This document shows, piece by piece, positions 54,917 through 62,055 of a DNA stretch of 64,000 bases (position 1 is the first letter of the stretch; each line of letters starts with the position of its first letter). The stretch is from Chitinophaga sp. (GTDB lineage Bacteria; Bacteroidota; Bacteroidia; Chitinophagales; Chitinophagaceae). The stretch lies in contig NZ_JAGHZS010000004.1 of the NCBI RefSeq assembly GCF_017745275.1, positions 496,001-560,000 on the forward strand. The letters are read 5' to 3'. The notes below the pieces were generated by a model. It saw only the letters and a program-made list of their open reading frames with translations. It did no database searches and was not told where the DNA came from. Position numbers and translations under genes: made by a program.

Positions 54917-55324
54917 TTAACCCATCAATTCTTTTGTCGCTGCTTTAATAAATCCTGCCTTATCCTTTTTCACATCTTTCAACATTGCCTTTCTGTCATC
55001 CGGAATAGGAAAATATTTTTCGGCCCATAGATGTATTTCAATCAGTACAGGCATTAAGTCAACTCCCTTTTTGGTTAACCGGTATAACACTTTTGCTTTA
55101 CTATCCGGATGGTCTAATTTCTCAATGATCTTATTTTCTTCAAGAGATTGTAGTCGTGAAGCCAAAATATTCGTGGCTATGCGTTCCTGGGCTTTTAGAA
55201 AGTCGCCATAAGTACACTCTTTTGCAAACATTAAATCCCTGATAATCAACAGCGACCACTTGTCTCCCCATATATCAAGCGAGTTGCTGATAGGGCAATC
55301 TGATCTTTTTTTCGTTTTGTTCAT
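54917..55324 (-). CDS. HxlR-family winged-helix regulator
   Basis: A 135-residue MarR-like regulator of the HxlR type: CPISNSLDIWGDKWSLLIIR is the family signature with the sensing cysteine at the N-terminus, then ATNILASRLQSLEENKIIEK as recognition and wing region. HxlR proteins often sense aldehydes, quinones or other electrophiles through that cysteine. It is divergent to the SDR gene, and two perfect palindromes lie between them, so it probably controls the redox genes and itself. Confidence 0.92.
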   Translation of the reverse strand: MNKTKKRSDCPISNSLDIWGDKWSLLIIRDLMFAKECTYGDFLKAQERIATNILASRLQSLEENKIIEKLDHPDSKAKVLYRLTKKGVDLMPVLIEIHLWAEKYFPIPDDRKAMLKDVKKDKAGFIKAATKELMG

Positions 55325-55346
55325 AAAAAATATATTTCAAATATAC

Positions 55347-55395
55347 ACTTGCATATTGCAAGTAATGTTTACATTTGCACTTGCAATATGCAAGT
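55347..55395. promoter_or_regulatory. Twin operators between HxlR and SDR genes
   Basis: Two perfect 17-bp palindromes, ACTTGCATATTGCAAGT at 55347-55363 and ACTTGCAATATGCAAGT at 55379-55395, share the half-site ACTTGCA and differ only in the 3-base centre. Their centres are 32 bases apart, about three helical turns, which puts them on the same DNA face. They cover the promoter region of both divergent genes. Confidence 0.85.
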
Positions 55396-55416
55396 AAAAT
55401 TACAAAATGTTGAGAC

Positions 55417-56220
55417 ATGAAACAAACAATATTAATAACTGGCGCTTCTTCAGGTTTTGGATTGCTGACTGCCCAAAAGCTCCATGAAAGTGGCTTCCAG
55501 GTAATTGGAACAAGTCGTAACCCCGAAAAATACCAGGCTAAACTGCCGTTTAAATTGTTGGCATTGGATATTGCCGATTACAACTCAATCGCGTCTTTTA
55601 GTAAGAAACTCTTCAGGGAGATCAATAAGTTGGATGTGCTTATAAACAATGCAGGATACTTAGTGACAGGGCTTGCCGAAGAAACCACAATTGAAATAGG
55701 TAAACAGCAGTTTGAAACCAATTTTTGGGGCACTGTTAAACTTACAAACGAGTTGTTGCCTTATTTCAGAAAACAGAAGCAAGGCAAGATAATTACCGTA
55801 GGTTCTATTCTTGGGTTAATTAGTCTTCCCAATGTCGCTTATTACGCAGCTTCAAAACATGCATTGGAAGGATATTTCAAAGCCTTGCGGCTTGAATTAA
55901 ATCAATTTAACATACAGGTCAGCATGGTTGAACCTTCGAGCTTCAAGACAAATATTGGTAATAGTTCAACCGCCGCAACAGGGGATATCAAAGATTACGA
56001 TGTATTTCGAAAAAAGATTTCAGCTTATTCTAAAACTCAGTTTGAGAATGCACCAGGGCCAGAACCTGTTATAAATACGGTTTTGAAAATCATAAATGAA
56101 AAAGCGCCAAAATACAGTTATCCTGTTGGCAAAGGAACTTCTATGCTTCTAACCATGCAACGTTTTGCATATAACGTACTTGAAAGTACTGTTTTGAAAA
56201 GGGTGAATGCTGCGAAATAA
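55417..56220 (+). CDS. Short-chain dehydrogenase/reductase
   Basis: A 267-residue classical SDR. TGASSGFG near residues 7-14 binds the cofactor, NNAGYL follows near 88, and the catalytic Tyr and Lys lie in YYAASKHALEGY near 141-146. The substrate is unknown. It is the first of three plus-strand genes controlled by the twin HxlR operators. The codon use is AT-rich compared with genes before the tRNA. Confidence 0.92.
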   Translation: MKQTILITGASSGFGLLTAQKLHESGFQVIGTSRNPEKYQAKLPFKLLALDIADYNSIASFSKKLFREINKLDVLINNAGYLVTGLAEETTIEIGKQQFETNFWGTVKLTNELLPYFRKQKQGKIITVGSILGLISLPNVAYYAASKHALEGYFKALRLELNQFNIQVSMVEPSSFKTNIGNSSTAATGDIKDYDVFRKKISAYSKTQFENAPGPEPVINTVLKIINEKAPKYSYPVGKGTSMLLTMQRFAYNVLESTVLKRVNAAK

Positions 56221-56276
56221 TTTAAAAGAGCTCTGGCAAAAAATGAAAAAAAACATTCCTAATAATATTACTAATC

Positions 56277-57104
56277 ATGGCAAAGACAAACGCATCCCCT
56301 GCCCAAAATACTGTAGCAAACAATGATGTCAAAACCGACTTAGGTATTACATTTAAAAATGTAAAAACACAATCTGTCAATATTGGTGGAACAGATTTCT
56401 ATTATCGAAAACTTGGTGATAATAATGCTGGTGTACCGGTAATTTTTTTAAACCATTTAGGCGCCACAATGGATAATTGCGATCCCCGGATTATGGATGG
56501 CATTGCTTCAGCGCATCAGATAATTTGTTTTGACAATCGTGGTGTTGGTGCTACGAAAGGTAAAACGCCGAAAACTATTGCTGAAATGGCAAAAGATGCA
56601 AGAGCATTTATTCATGCTTTAGGGTATGAAAAAGTCGATTTGGTTGGCTTTTCGATGGGCGGTTTTATTTCGCAGGAAATATTACTTCAGGAGCCACAGC
56701 TTGTTCGCAAAGCTGTAATAACAGGTACTGGCCCGGCCGGTGGTGAAGGGATCAAAAATGTTACAAAGATTACTTATACAGACATTCTAAGAGGCTTATT
56801 TAGTTTTAAAGATGCAAAAACTTATCTTTTTTTCAATAGAAATGAAAATGGAAAAAAATCGGCAAAAGAGTTTTTAGCCCATGCCTGGGCGCTGCAAACA
56901 CCACAGGATCTATCAGTAATCAAGCAACCTGTATTAGTAGCAAATGGCGATAATGACAGAATGGTGCAGAGCAGTAATACTCATGAATTAAGCAAGCGTA
57001 TTCCCAATTCCGAATTAATCATATATAAAGATGCCGGCCATGGTGGTATGTATCAATATCATGAGGCGTTCGTAAAAAGTGCATTAGCGTTTTTAGCGAA
57101 GTAA
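56277..57104 (+). CDS. Alpha/beta hydrolase
   Basis: A 275-residue alpha/beta-fold hydrolase. The oxyanion segment is FLNHLGATMDN (the usual HG is replaced by HLG), the nucleophile elbow is GFSMGGF near residue 125, the acid lies in ANGDNDRMV near 222, and the histidine in KDAGHGGMYQYHE near 253. The first 35 residues are a polar tail without signal character. The substrate is unknown. It lies 56 bases behind the SDR gene. Confidence 0.9.
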   Translation: MAKTNASPAQNTVANNDVKTDLGITFKNVKTQSVNIGGTDFYYRKLGDNNAGVPVIFLNHLGATMDNCDPRIMDGIASAHQIICFDNRGVGATKGKTPKTIAEMAKDARAFIHALGYEKVDLVGFSMGGFISQEILLQEPQLVRKAVITGTGPAGGEGIKNVTKITYTDILRGLFSFKDAKTYLFFNRNENGKKSAKEFLAHAWALQTPQDLSVIKQPVLVANGDNDRMVQSSNTHELSKRIPNSELIIYKDAGHGGMYQYHEAFVKSALAFLAK

Positions 57105-57131
57105 GCTATTTATGAATAACAATTAATAAAA

Positions 57132-58133
57132 ATGAAAGCATTTATTATAAACCGATACGGCAAAAAAGAAAATTTGCAATCTGCCGAGATCGCAGAACCG
57201 GTTTTAAGGGCAAATGATGTATTAGTGCAGATTCACGCTGCCAGTGTAAATGTTCTGGATTCCAAAATAAAAAATGGTGACTTTAAGTTAATTCTACCTT
57301 ATAAGCCTCCTATTACGCTGGGACACGACGTAGCGGGAATCGTAATAAAAGTAGGTTTAGGTGTAAAACAATTCAAACCCGGCGATGAAGTGTATGCGCG
57401 TCCGGCAGATCATAGGATTGGCACTTTTGCAGAACTTATTGCGATTAATGAAAGCGATGTTGCATTAAAGCCCGGAAATTTGTCAATGGAAGAAGCTGCG
57501 TCTATTCCATTGGTTGGTTTAACCGCATGGCAGGCGCTGGTTGAAAAGGCAAATGTGAAGAAAGGGCAAAAAGTTTTCATCCAGGCAGGTTCTGGTGGTG
57601 TGGGCACATTTGCCATTCAGTTAGCGAAACATTTGGGCGCTACTGTAGCTACCACAACAAGTGCCAGTAATATTGATTTAGTCAAAAGTCTCGGTGCAGA
57701 TATTGTAATTGATTATAGAAAAGAGGATTTTGAAACACTATTGAAAGATTACGATATAGTATTAAATAGTCAGGATGCAAAGACTCTTGAAAAATCTTTG
57801 CGAATATTAAAACCTGGGGGAAAACTTATTTCTATCTCTGGTCCGCCTGATCCCAGTTTTGCAGAAGAAATCAAAGCGCCCTGGTTCATGAAATTAATAG
57901 TGCGCCTTCTGAGCGCCGGAGTGAGAAAAAAAGCAAAGCGACTCAATGTAAGCTATTCATTCCTTTTCATGAGGGCAGAAGGAACTCAATTAGGCCAAAT
58001 TACTTCACTTATTGATGCAGGTATCATAAAACCAGTTATTGACAAGGTATTTCCATTTGAGCAAACCAATGAAGCTATGGGGTATGTGGAAACAGGGCGT
58101 GCAAAAGGTAAAGTTGTTATCAAAATAAAATAA
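57132..58133 (+). CDS. NADP-dependent MDR oxidoreductase (quinone oxidoreductase-like)
   Basis: A 333-residue medium-chain reductase without zinc-ligand cysteines. PPITLGHDVAGIVIKVG, GLTAWQALVEKANVKKGQ and the cofactor motif AGSGGVGTFAIQLAKHLGA near residue 155 are present. Members reduce quinones or enals with NADPH. As third gene of the HxlR-controlled set, 27 bases behind the hydrolase, it supports a detoxification role for the set. Confidence 0.92.
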   Translation: MKAFIINRYGKKENLQSAEIAEPVLRANDVLVQIHAASVNVLDSKIKNGDFKLILPYKPPITLGHDVAGIVIKVGLGVKQFKPGDEVYARPADHRIGTFAELIAINESDVALKPGNLSMEEAASIPLVGLTAWQALVEKANVKKGQKVFIQAGSGGVGTFAIQLAKHLGATVATTTSASNIDLVKSLGADIVIDYRKEDFETLLKDYDIVLNSQDAKTLEKSLRILKPGGKLISISGPPDPSFAEEIKAPWFMKLIVRLLSAGVRKKAKRLNVSYSFLFMRAEGTQLGQITSLIDAGIIKPVIDKVFPFEQTNEAMGYVETGRAKGKVVIKIK

Positions 58134-58236
58134 AACTATTGCTAAAAAAAATCAGCTACTTCAATAAGAACTAACCATTGTCTTAAGAAAATCGGTTTCC
58201 AGCGGTAAAACAGCAATAATTGTCTGATTAGTTTGC

Positions 58237-58402
58237 TTTGCCATTTTGTCATGTTAATTAGATACTTTTGCTATTCCTTATTAAGGCTTACAAAGCCAGT
58301 TAAAATCTTTAAATCCTGTATCAGCAGGTTCGAAATTTGTCAAGCTGACCCGACTTAAAAGAAGAAGCTCACTCAGAGATGAGTAGGCTTTTTTGTTTTT
58401 TG
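58237..58402 (+). other. Promoter-like element followed by a tRNA-3'-like relic and terminator
   Basis: TTTG at 58237, 22 bases, then TACTTTTG at 58263 resemble the tRNA-Pro promoter. About 60 bases on, GGTTCGAAATTTG and GACCCGAC look like a degraded T-arm and acceptor end, but no full cloverleaf forms. A hairpin near 58366-58391 (AAGCTCACTC with GAGTAGGCTT) with six T follows. It may be a decayed tRNA gene. The rest of 58134-58443 holds nothing I can assign. Confidence 0.35.
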
Positions 58403-58443
58403 AGAATGATGTAACATTAATGGTATCGCCTCGCGGGCGTGCT

Positions 58444-58998
58444 TTATTGCTTGTTACTTAATATTTCCGTTACCGCCTCCTGGAAGTCTTCATTCTTCAA
58501 TTGCTGTAATATTTCTTCAAATCTATTGTCGCGTTTAGCTCTGATAAGTAGCCCTTGTGCCAGGTAAAGATGTGTTTCATATCGCATATCAGCGAGTTGA
58601 ATGTCTATTTCCCGTATAATGTTGTTGGGCAACTTTCCGTCTACTGATAGTCGGATCAATACTTCTAAGGCAGTGGGCTGTGTCCAGTCATAGTCTCCAT
58701 AGGCCACTGACTTAAGAAACGCGAGTGCCTGTATATCCAGTTGATAGACGACTTCAAAAATGGCGTATTGACAGGTTGCCATCCAGCCCCCTAATCCAAG
58801 AGGAATTTCGCTTATGTCAGGATACTCCGGCGGTGGTTGATGAAATTTACTTCGAAGATATGGTAGGTCCCTGACACTGATATCAACTGATTGTTTTCGC
58901 GCCATTGCTTCGAATTGATCGGGTTGAGTTAATAGTGCTACTGCAAGCTGGGAAATAAGTTGATCGATATAGGTAGCTTGTCTTGAAGAAAGATTCAT
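58444..58998 (-). CDS. Unknown soluble protein
   Basis: A 184-residue, mainly helical protein: MNLSSRQATYIDQLISQLAV, PLGLGGWMATCQYAIFEVVY, ALEVLIRLSVDGKLPNNII and a C-terminal helix QQLKNEDFQEAVTEIL. No signal peptide or membrane segment is present. The helical pairs suggest a HEAT-like or immunity-protein-like fold, but no family was recognised. It is inside the AT-rich island. Confidence 0.6.
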   Translation of the reverse strand: MNLSSRQATYIDQLISQLAVALLTQPDQFEAMARKQSVDISVRDLPYLRSKFHQPPPEYPDISEIPLGLGGWMATCQYAIFEVVYQLDIQALAFLKSVAYGDYDWTQPTALEVLIRLSVDGKLPNNIIREIDIQLADMRYETHLYLAQGLLIRAKRDNRFEEILQQLKNEDFQEAVTEILSNKQ

Positions 58999-59109
58999 AT
59001 AAGTATTTTACCATAACGAATATATGTCGTTTCCATCTCTTTTTATTTATCCGGCCGCTTTTAAACGGAGATCTTTTTTCGTTACTAAATAACACCTCGC
59101 TATTTTGGT

Positions 59110-59142
59110 AAAAAAGTCAGCCGCACTATATTTAGTGCGGCT
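59110..59142 (-). terminator. Minus-strand terminator behind the crystallin remnant
   Basis: AGCCGCACTA pairs with TAGTGCGGCT; on the minus strand a run of T (59110-59115) follows the stem. It sits just behind the stop of the crystallin-like remnant. Confidence 0.75.
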
Positions 59143-59150
59143 TATTGGGC

Positions 59151-59425
59151 TTATGCTAAGAAGATTTGAATTGAATCAATATTATCATCCAAATCTCCAG
59201 AAACATCTGTTCTTGAACTTGGTCCATAAGTATCCACATGATCGCCGCCAAAGTCTTCGTCATCATAAACGACTACTCTGGCACTAGCCCATGGTTTCTA
59301 TACTACCTATTTTATCTCCCCAATCATGATCGGCCCCCGGCAGAGCTTTAAGATTTTTGAACTGTGCTGGTCCGTTTAATTATAGTCTTTCCCCTCTAAA
59401 TCCCGAAGAAGCCATTTTTAGCTTC
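59151..59425 (-). pseudogene. Broken beta/gamma-crystallin-domain gene
   Basis: Translating the minus strand in two frames gives GPAQFKNLKALPGADHDWGD and KIGSIETMG in one frame, then ARVVVYDDEDFGGDHVDTYG and DNIDSIQIFLA-stop in the next. The F-G-G and D-N/K-I-x-S-I motifs are those of beta/gamma-crystallin units. A one-base shift near 59291 separates the two frames, and a TAA interrupts the first frame near 59380 where a cysteine codon would fit. No start codon is left. It is a clear relic. Confidence 0.65.
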
Positions 59426-59508
59426 ATTGATGGTTTTCAGTTATACCTACCTGCGCAGAATGTATCAATTGCGGCCAAATCTTCTAGTAGAAAGTTCGAA
59501 CTCGGTCC

Positions 59509-59523
59509 AGTCGTCCCGACAAA
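59509..59523 (+). repeat. Right direct repeat (attR-like)
   Basis: AGTCGTCCCGACAAA is identical to the tRNA-Pro 3' end at 54741-54755. GTTCGAA also lies just upstream, as in the tRNA T-loop, though with five more bases in between. Confidence 0.7.
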
Positions 59524-59562
59524 CGGGGTAAATGGTTTGTAATACTTTATTATAAGCTACCC

Positions 59563-59598
59563 AAAAAGCCCGTAGATGTAGCATCTACGGGCTTTTTT
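59563..59598. terminator. Strong bidirectional terminator after the right repeat
   Basis: AAAAAGCCCGTAGATG pairs with CATCTACGGGCTTTTT around a TAG loop. It is perfect and likely the original terminator of the tRNA-Pro gene before the island was inserted. Confidence 0.88.
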
Positions 59599-59649
59599 CA
59601 TTTCGTCATATTGGATCAAGTTTAATACTTGGGGGGATTTAGTAAATTT

Positions 59650-59830
59650 TTAAGCATAGCGTTTGTATAATCTAAACAGAAAAGACTCCACCTCCCTTCT
59701 CTTATCCACGAAGCGCATTACTGAGGGCTTTTATCTTAGCGTTAAATGATTCTGCTGCAGCATTTGTAGCTCTGTTGTTGAAGAAGTTGAGGATACCCAG
59801 ATAGTAAATGCTTCTCATAATTATTCCCGG
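59650..59830 (-). pseudogene. Transposase C-terminal remnant (ISL3/ISAon1-like)
   Basis: YYLGILNFFNNRATNAAAES followed by FNAKIKAL matches the C-terminal catalytic part of ISL3-like (ISAon1-type) DDE transposases, with the catalytic Glu in AAAES. A shift after ALR leads to another frame with FLFRLYKRYA-stop, the normal end of such proteins. The upstream two thirds of the gene are missing. No terminal inverted repeat was found. Confidence 0.75.
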
Positions 59831-59926
59831 TAAGCATTCCAATGTAAGCATTATACTTTTTAAAAATAAAAAACGGTTGAGGAAACTGCCCAACCGTTAG
59901 TAAAGTAAGCTCCTTCTCCTTACCGC

Positions 59927-61018
59927 TTAGTTGATAACAAGGGGGGTGTTCATATCAAAGTTCATGTATACTGTTCCTTTTCCCCAGCCATTATCATTCA
60001 CTGATTTTCCCCCTACTTCATTCTTCATGTATTTTTTACGGTTGATGCATTCTCCATAAGCCATAATAAGTTCCAGGTAATTTCCATCATTCCTGGCTAT
60101 TTGGGTCCATGCGGAGGATTCTCCGTTATGATGTGAATACAGTAACGGGTCCTTGTTATCCAGGACGCGCTCTTCATTTCCCTCAAAGCGCAGTACCAGT
60201 TTATTGTCTTTATAATTAAACAAACCCGTACGCAGGCCGTGTTCTCCAATCGTCCAGCCATGGTAGGTCTCCACGAGATTGTTTTTCATATGTTCATTAT
60301 AGTTGAACGTCACTTCATAAAAAGTTTTGTCGTTAAACAGGAAAAGGATCCCATTCTTTTGTTCCCTGTTTTCTGTTACCAGCATGTACATTTTCTCCAG
60401 CTTATGATAGATGGGGTAATTGCGAAGACGTTCTTCGAGAGAGTGTCCTATGAACTGCAGGAATTTTTCATCTTCTATAAAATACCGGTTGCCACCGGCT
60501 TTCTCTACCCTGCGAACCAGGTCTACATCATCTATACCATAACCTGTAAGAGCTTCATCAAAACCTTTTACCCGGTAAAAAAGCTCACGGTTGAAACAAA
60601 GTTTACCACCCTGATCGCGGTATAGAATGCGGTCTTTATGAAGTGTGGTAATAATGGTATTTCCACCCTGGGCATCAAATACGGAAGATATCCAGTTTGC
60701 GTAATTGTGGCCCGCAAAATTATCGGCGTCTATCAGGCAAAGGATGTTACCGGAACCAAGTCTCATCGCCATATTCTTGGAATGCGAAAGATTAAAATAC
60801 TTAGGTTCATAGGTTTTAAAGTATTTTAATACACCGGAGTCAATATGCTCCTGCATATTTGATTTTACCCAATCTTCCATTCCATCGCCGGAATTATAAT
60901 CCAGCACAACAAATTCAATATTGCCGTGATCTTTATTCTGGGCAATATTCATCGGAAGTGTTTCACGCAAGTGCATGAGCCTGTTCATACAAACAGTACA
61001 AATTGAAATCTTATTCAT
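59927..61018 (-). CDS. Family 2 glycosyltransferase with C-terminal extension
   Basis: A 363-residue protein. The N-terminal 220 residues are a GT-A fold: ISICTVCMNRLMHLRETLP, VVLDYNSGDGMEDWV, LCLIDADNFAGHNYANWI (DxD-like metal site) and the acceptor region GFDEALTGYGIDDVDLVRRV. The C-terminal 140 residues (from NGILFLFNDKTFYEVTFNYN) are beta-rich, possibly a glycan-binding part. The acceptor and donor are unknown. It is divergent to the phosphopantetheinyl transferase gene. Confidence 0.88.
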   Translation of the reverse strand: MNKISICTVCMNRLMHLRETLPMNIAQNKDHGNIEFVVLDYNSGDGMEDWVKSNMQEHIDSGVLKYFKTYEPKYFNLSHSKNMAMRLGSGNILCLIDADNFAGHNYANWISSVFDAQGGNTIITTLHKDRILYRDQGGKLCFNRELFYRVKGFDEALTGYGIDDVDLVRRVEKAGGNRYFIEDEKFLQFIGHSLEERLRNYPIYHKLEKMYMLVTENREQKNGILFLFNDKTFYEVTFNYNEHMKNNLVETYHGWTIGEHGLRTGLFNYKDNKLVLRFEGNEERVLDNKDPLLYSHHNGESSAWTQIARNDGNYLELIMAYGECINRKKYMKNEVGGKSVNDNGWGKGTVYMNFDMNTPLVIN

Positions 61019-61224
61019 GGTAACATATGATTTTTATGGTAAAGTTTTATGAACTGGGTGAAGCAGTAATACCCGGAAGGTATTTAGGTGCAAACATGCC
61101 TATTCCCGGCGCCCCGCCCTTTCGCCTCATTTGATGACGCCACAAAACCTGTAAAATAGCTCCTTCTTTAAAACCCGATTGATTAAACGGAGGAAGCAAA
61201 AAGTCATGCCCTTCGGCAAGCGGG

Positions 61225-62046
61225 ATGATTGTTCAAAAGAAGATGAAAGAGTATATTCGTAAAAAATCGTCCAACTTGAAAAACGGGACCTATGAAAAAG
61301 GGAGTATTTCCCTTCAAAGAAAAGAAGTTGTTTATGAAGCCCGGTTCTGCCTGATCAACAGTACATTACCCGATCTCATACCACAGTTGCCCTTATTACA
61401 TCCGCGGGAACTGACCTATTTTAACAATCTTCCGTCTGACCTGCGCAAACAGAGCTACCTGTTGGGCAGGGTGGCAGCGAAACAAGCCATCGCTGATCTC
61501 ACAGGTGTTCATGACATGGCTGCTTTTTACATAGATTTTGGGATATTTAATTTTCCGGTAATCAAAAATATCGGCAACCATAACGTCCAGGTTTGCATCA
61601 GTCATTGTGATAATATAGGCATTGCCATTGCCTATCCGGAAGAACACCCCCTGGGTATTGATATAGAGGAAATCAATCACAGCACATTATCGGCCCTGGA
61701 AACTGTTATTACCGACCATGAAACCTCCCTGCTGACCGGTATTAAAGAAGATGCTGCATTCAGTCACGGGATGTTATGGACCATCAAAGAGGCGTTATCC
61801 AAAATATTAAGGACAGGCCTGATGTTCGACTTTAAACAAATTGAAGTGGACATCCTGGAAAAAAAAGAGCACATATATCTCAGCAGCTTCCGGCATTTTG
61901 CACAGTACAAAGCGATCTCTTTCCCTATGTCGCAACATATCTGCTCTCTTGTGCTACCCAGGAATACTACCGCCGATATCAGTATGCTTCAACGTAGTAT
62001 CCGCCACATCATTCCCGGCATAAAAAGCGGTCCCTCAATGCCCTGA
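61225..62046 (+). CDS. 4'-phosphopantetheinyl transferase superfamily protein (Sfp-like)
   Basis: A 273-residue protein with the Sfp signature: HPLGIDIEEIN (Mg-binding Asp/Glu near residues 144-147) and WTIKEALSKILRTG near 187. Sfp-type enzymes load the pantetheine arm on carrier proteins of polyketide or nonribosomal peptide synthases and fatty acid synthases. The N-terminal 35 residues are basic and could be a late start artefact; I keep the ATG at 61225. Its neighbour is the SGNH-like gene, a combination seen at edges of biosynthetic gene clusters. Confidence 0.9.
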   Translation: MIVQKKMKEYIRKKSSNLKNGTYEKGSISLQRKEVVYEARFCLINSTLPDLIPQLPLLHPRELTYFNNLPSDLRKQSYLLGRVAAKQAIADLTGVHDMAAFYIDFGIFNFPVIKNIGNHNVQVCISHCDNIGIAIAYPEEHPLGIDIEEINHSTLSALETVITDHETSLLTGIKEDAAFSHGMLWTIKEALSKILRTGLMFDFKQIEVDILEKKEHIYLSSFRHFAQYKAISFPMSQHICSLVLPRNTTADISMLQRSIRHIIPGIKSGPSMP

Positions 62047-62055
62047 CGGGAAAAA

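Larger units (their letters stand above)
54752..59523. mobile_element. Putative tRNA-Pro genomic island (remnant)
   Basis: About 4.8 kb between the two copies of the 15-bp repeat. The genes inside are visibly more AT-rich than those on either side (many AAA, ATT and AAT codons). The content is an HxlR regulator, SDR, alpha/beta hydrolase, MDR oxidoreductase, an unknown protein and a broken crystallin-fold gene. No integrase or transfer gene is left, so the element is either degraded or was moved by a helper in trans. A strong terminator lies 40 bases beyond the right repeat, where the original tRNA terminator would be expected. Confidence 0.65.

Noticed and set aside
54752..59523. Integrase or relaxase gene within the tRNA island
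   Set aside because: No tyrosine or serine recombinase motifs were seen on either strand.
59101..59542. Small plus-strand genes in the right part of the island
   Set aside because: They run antisense to the crystallin relic and lack coding character.
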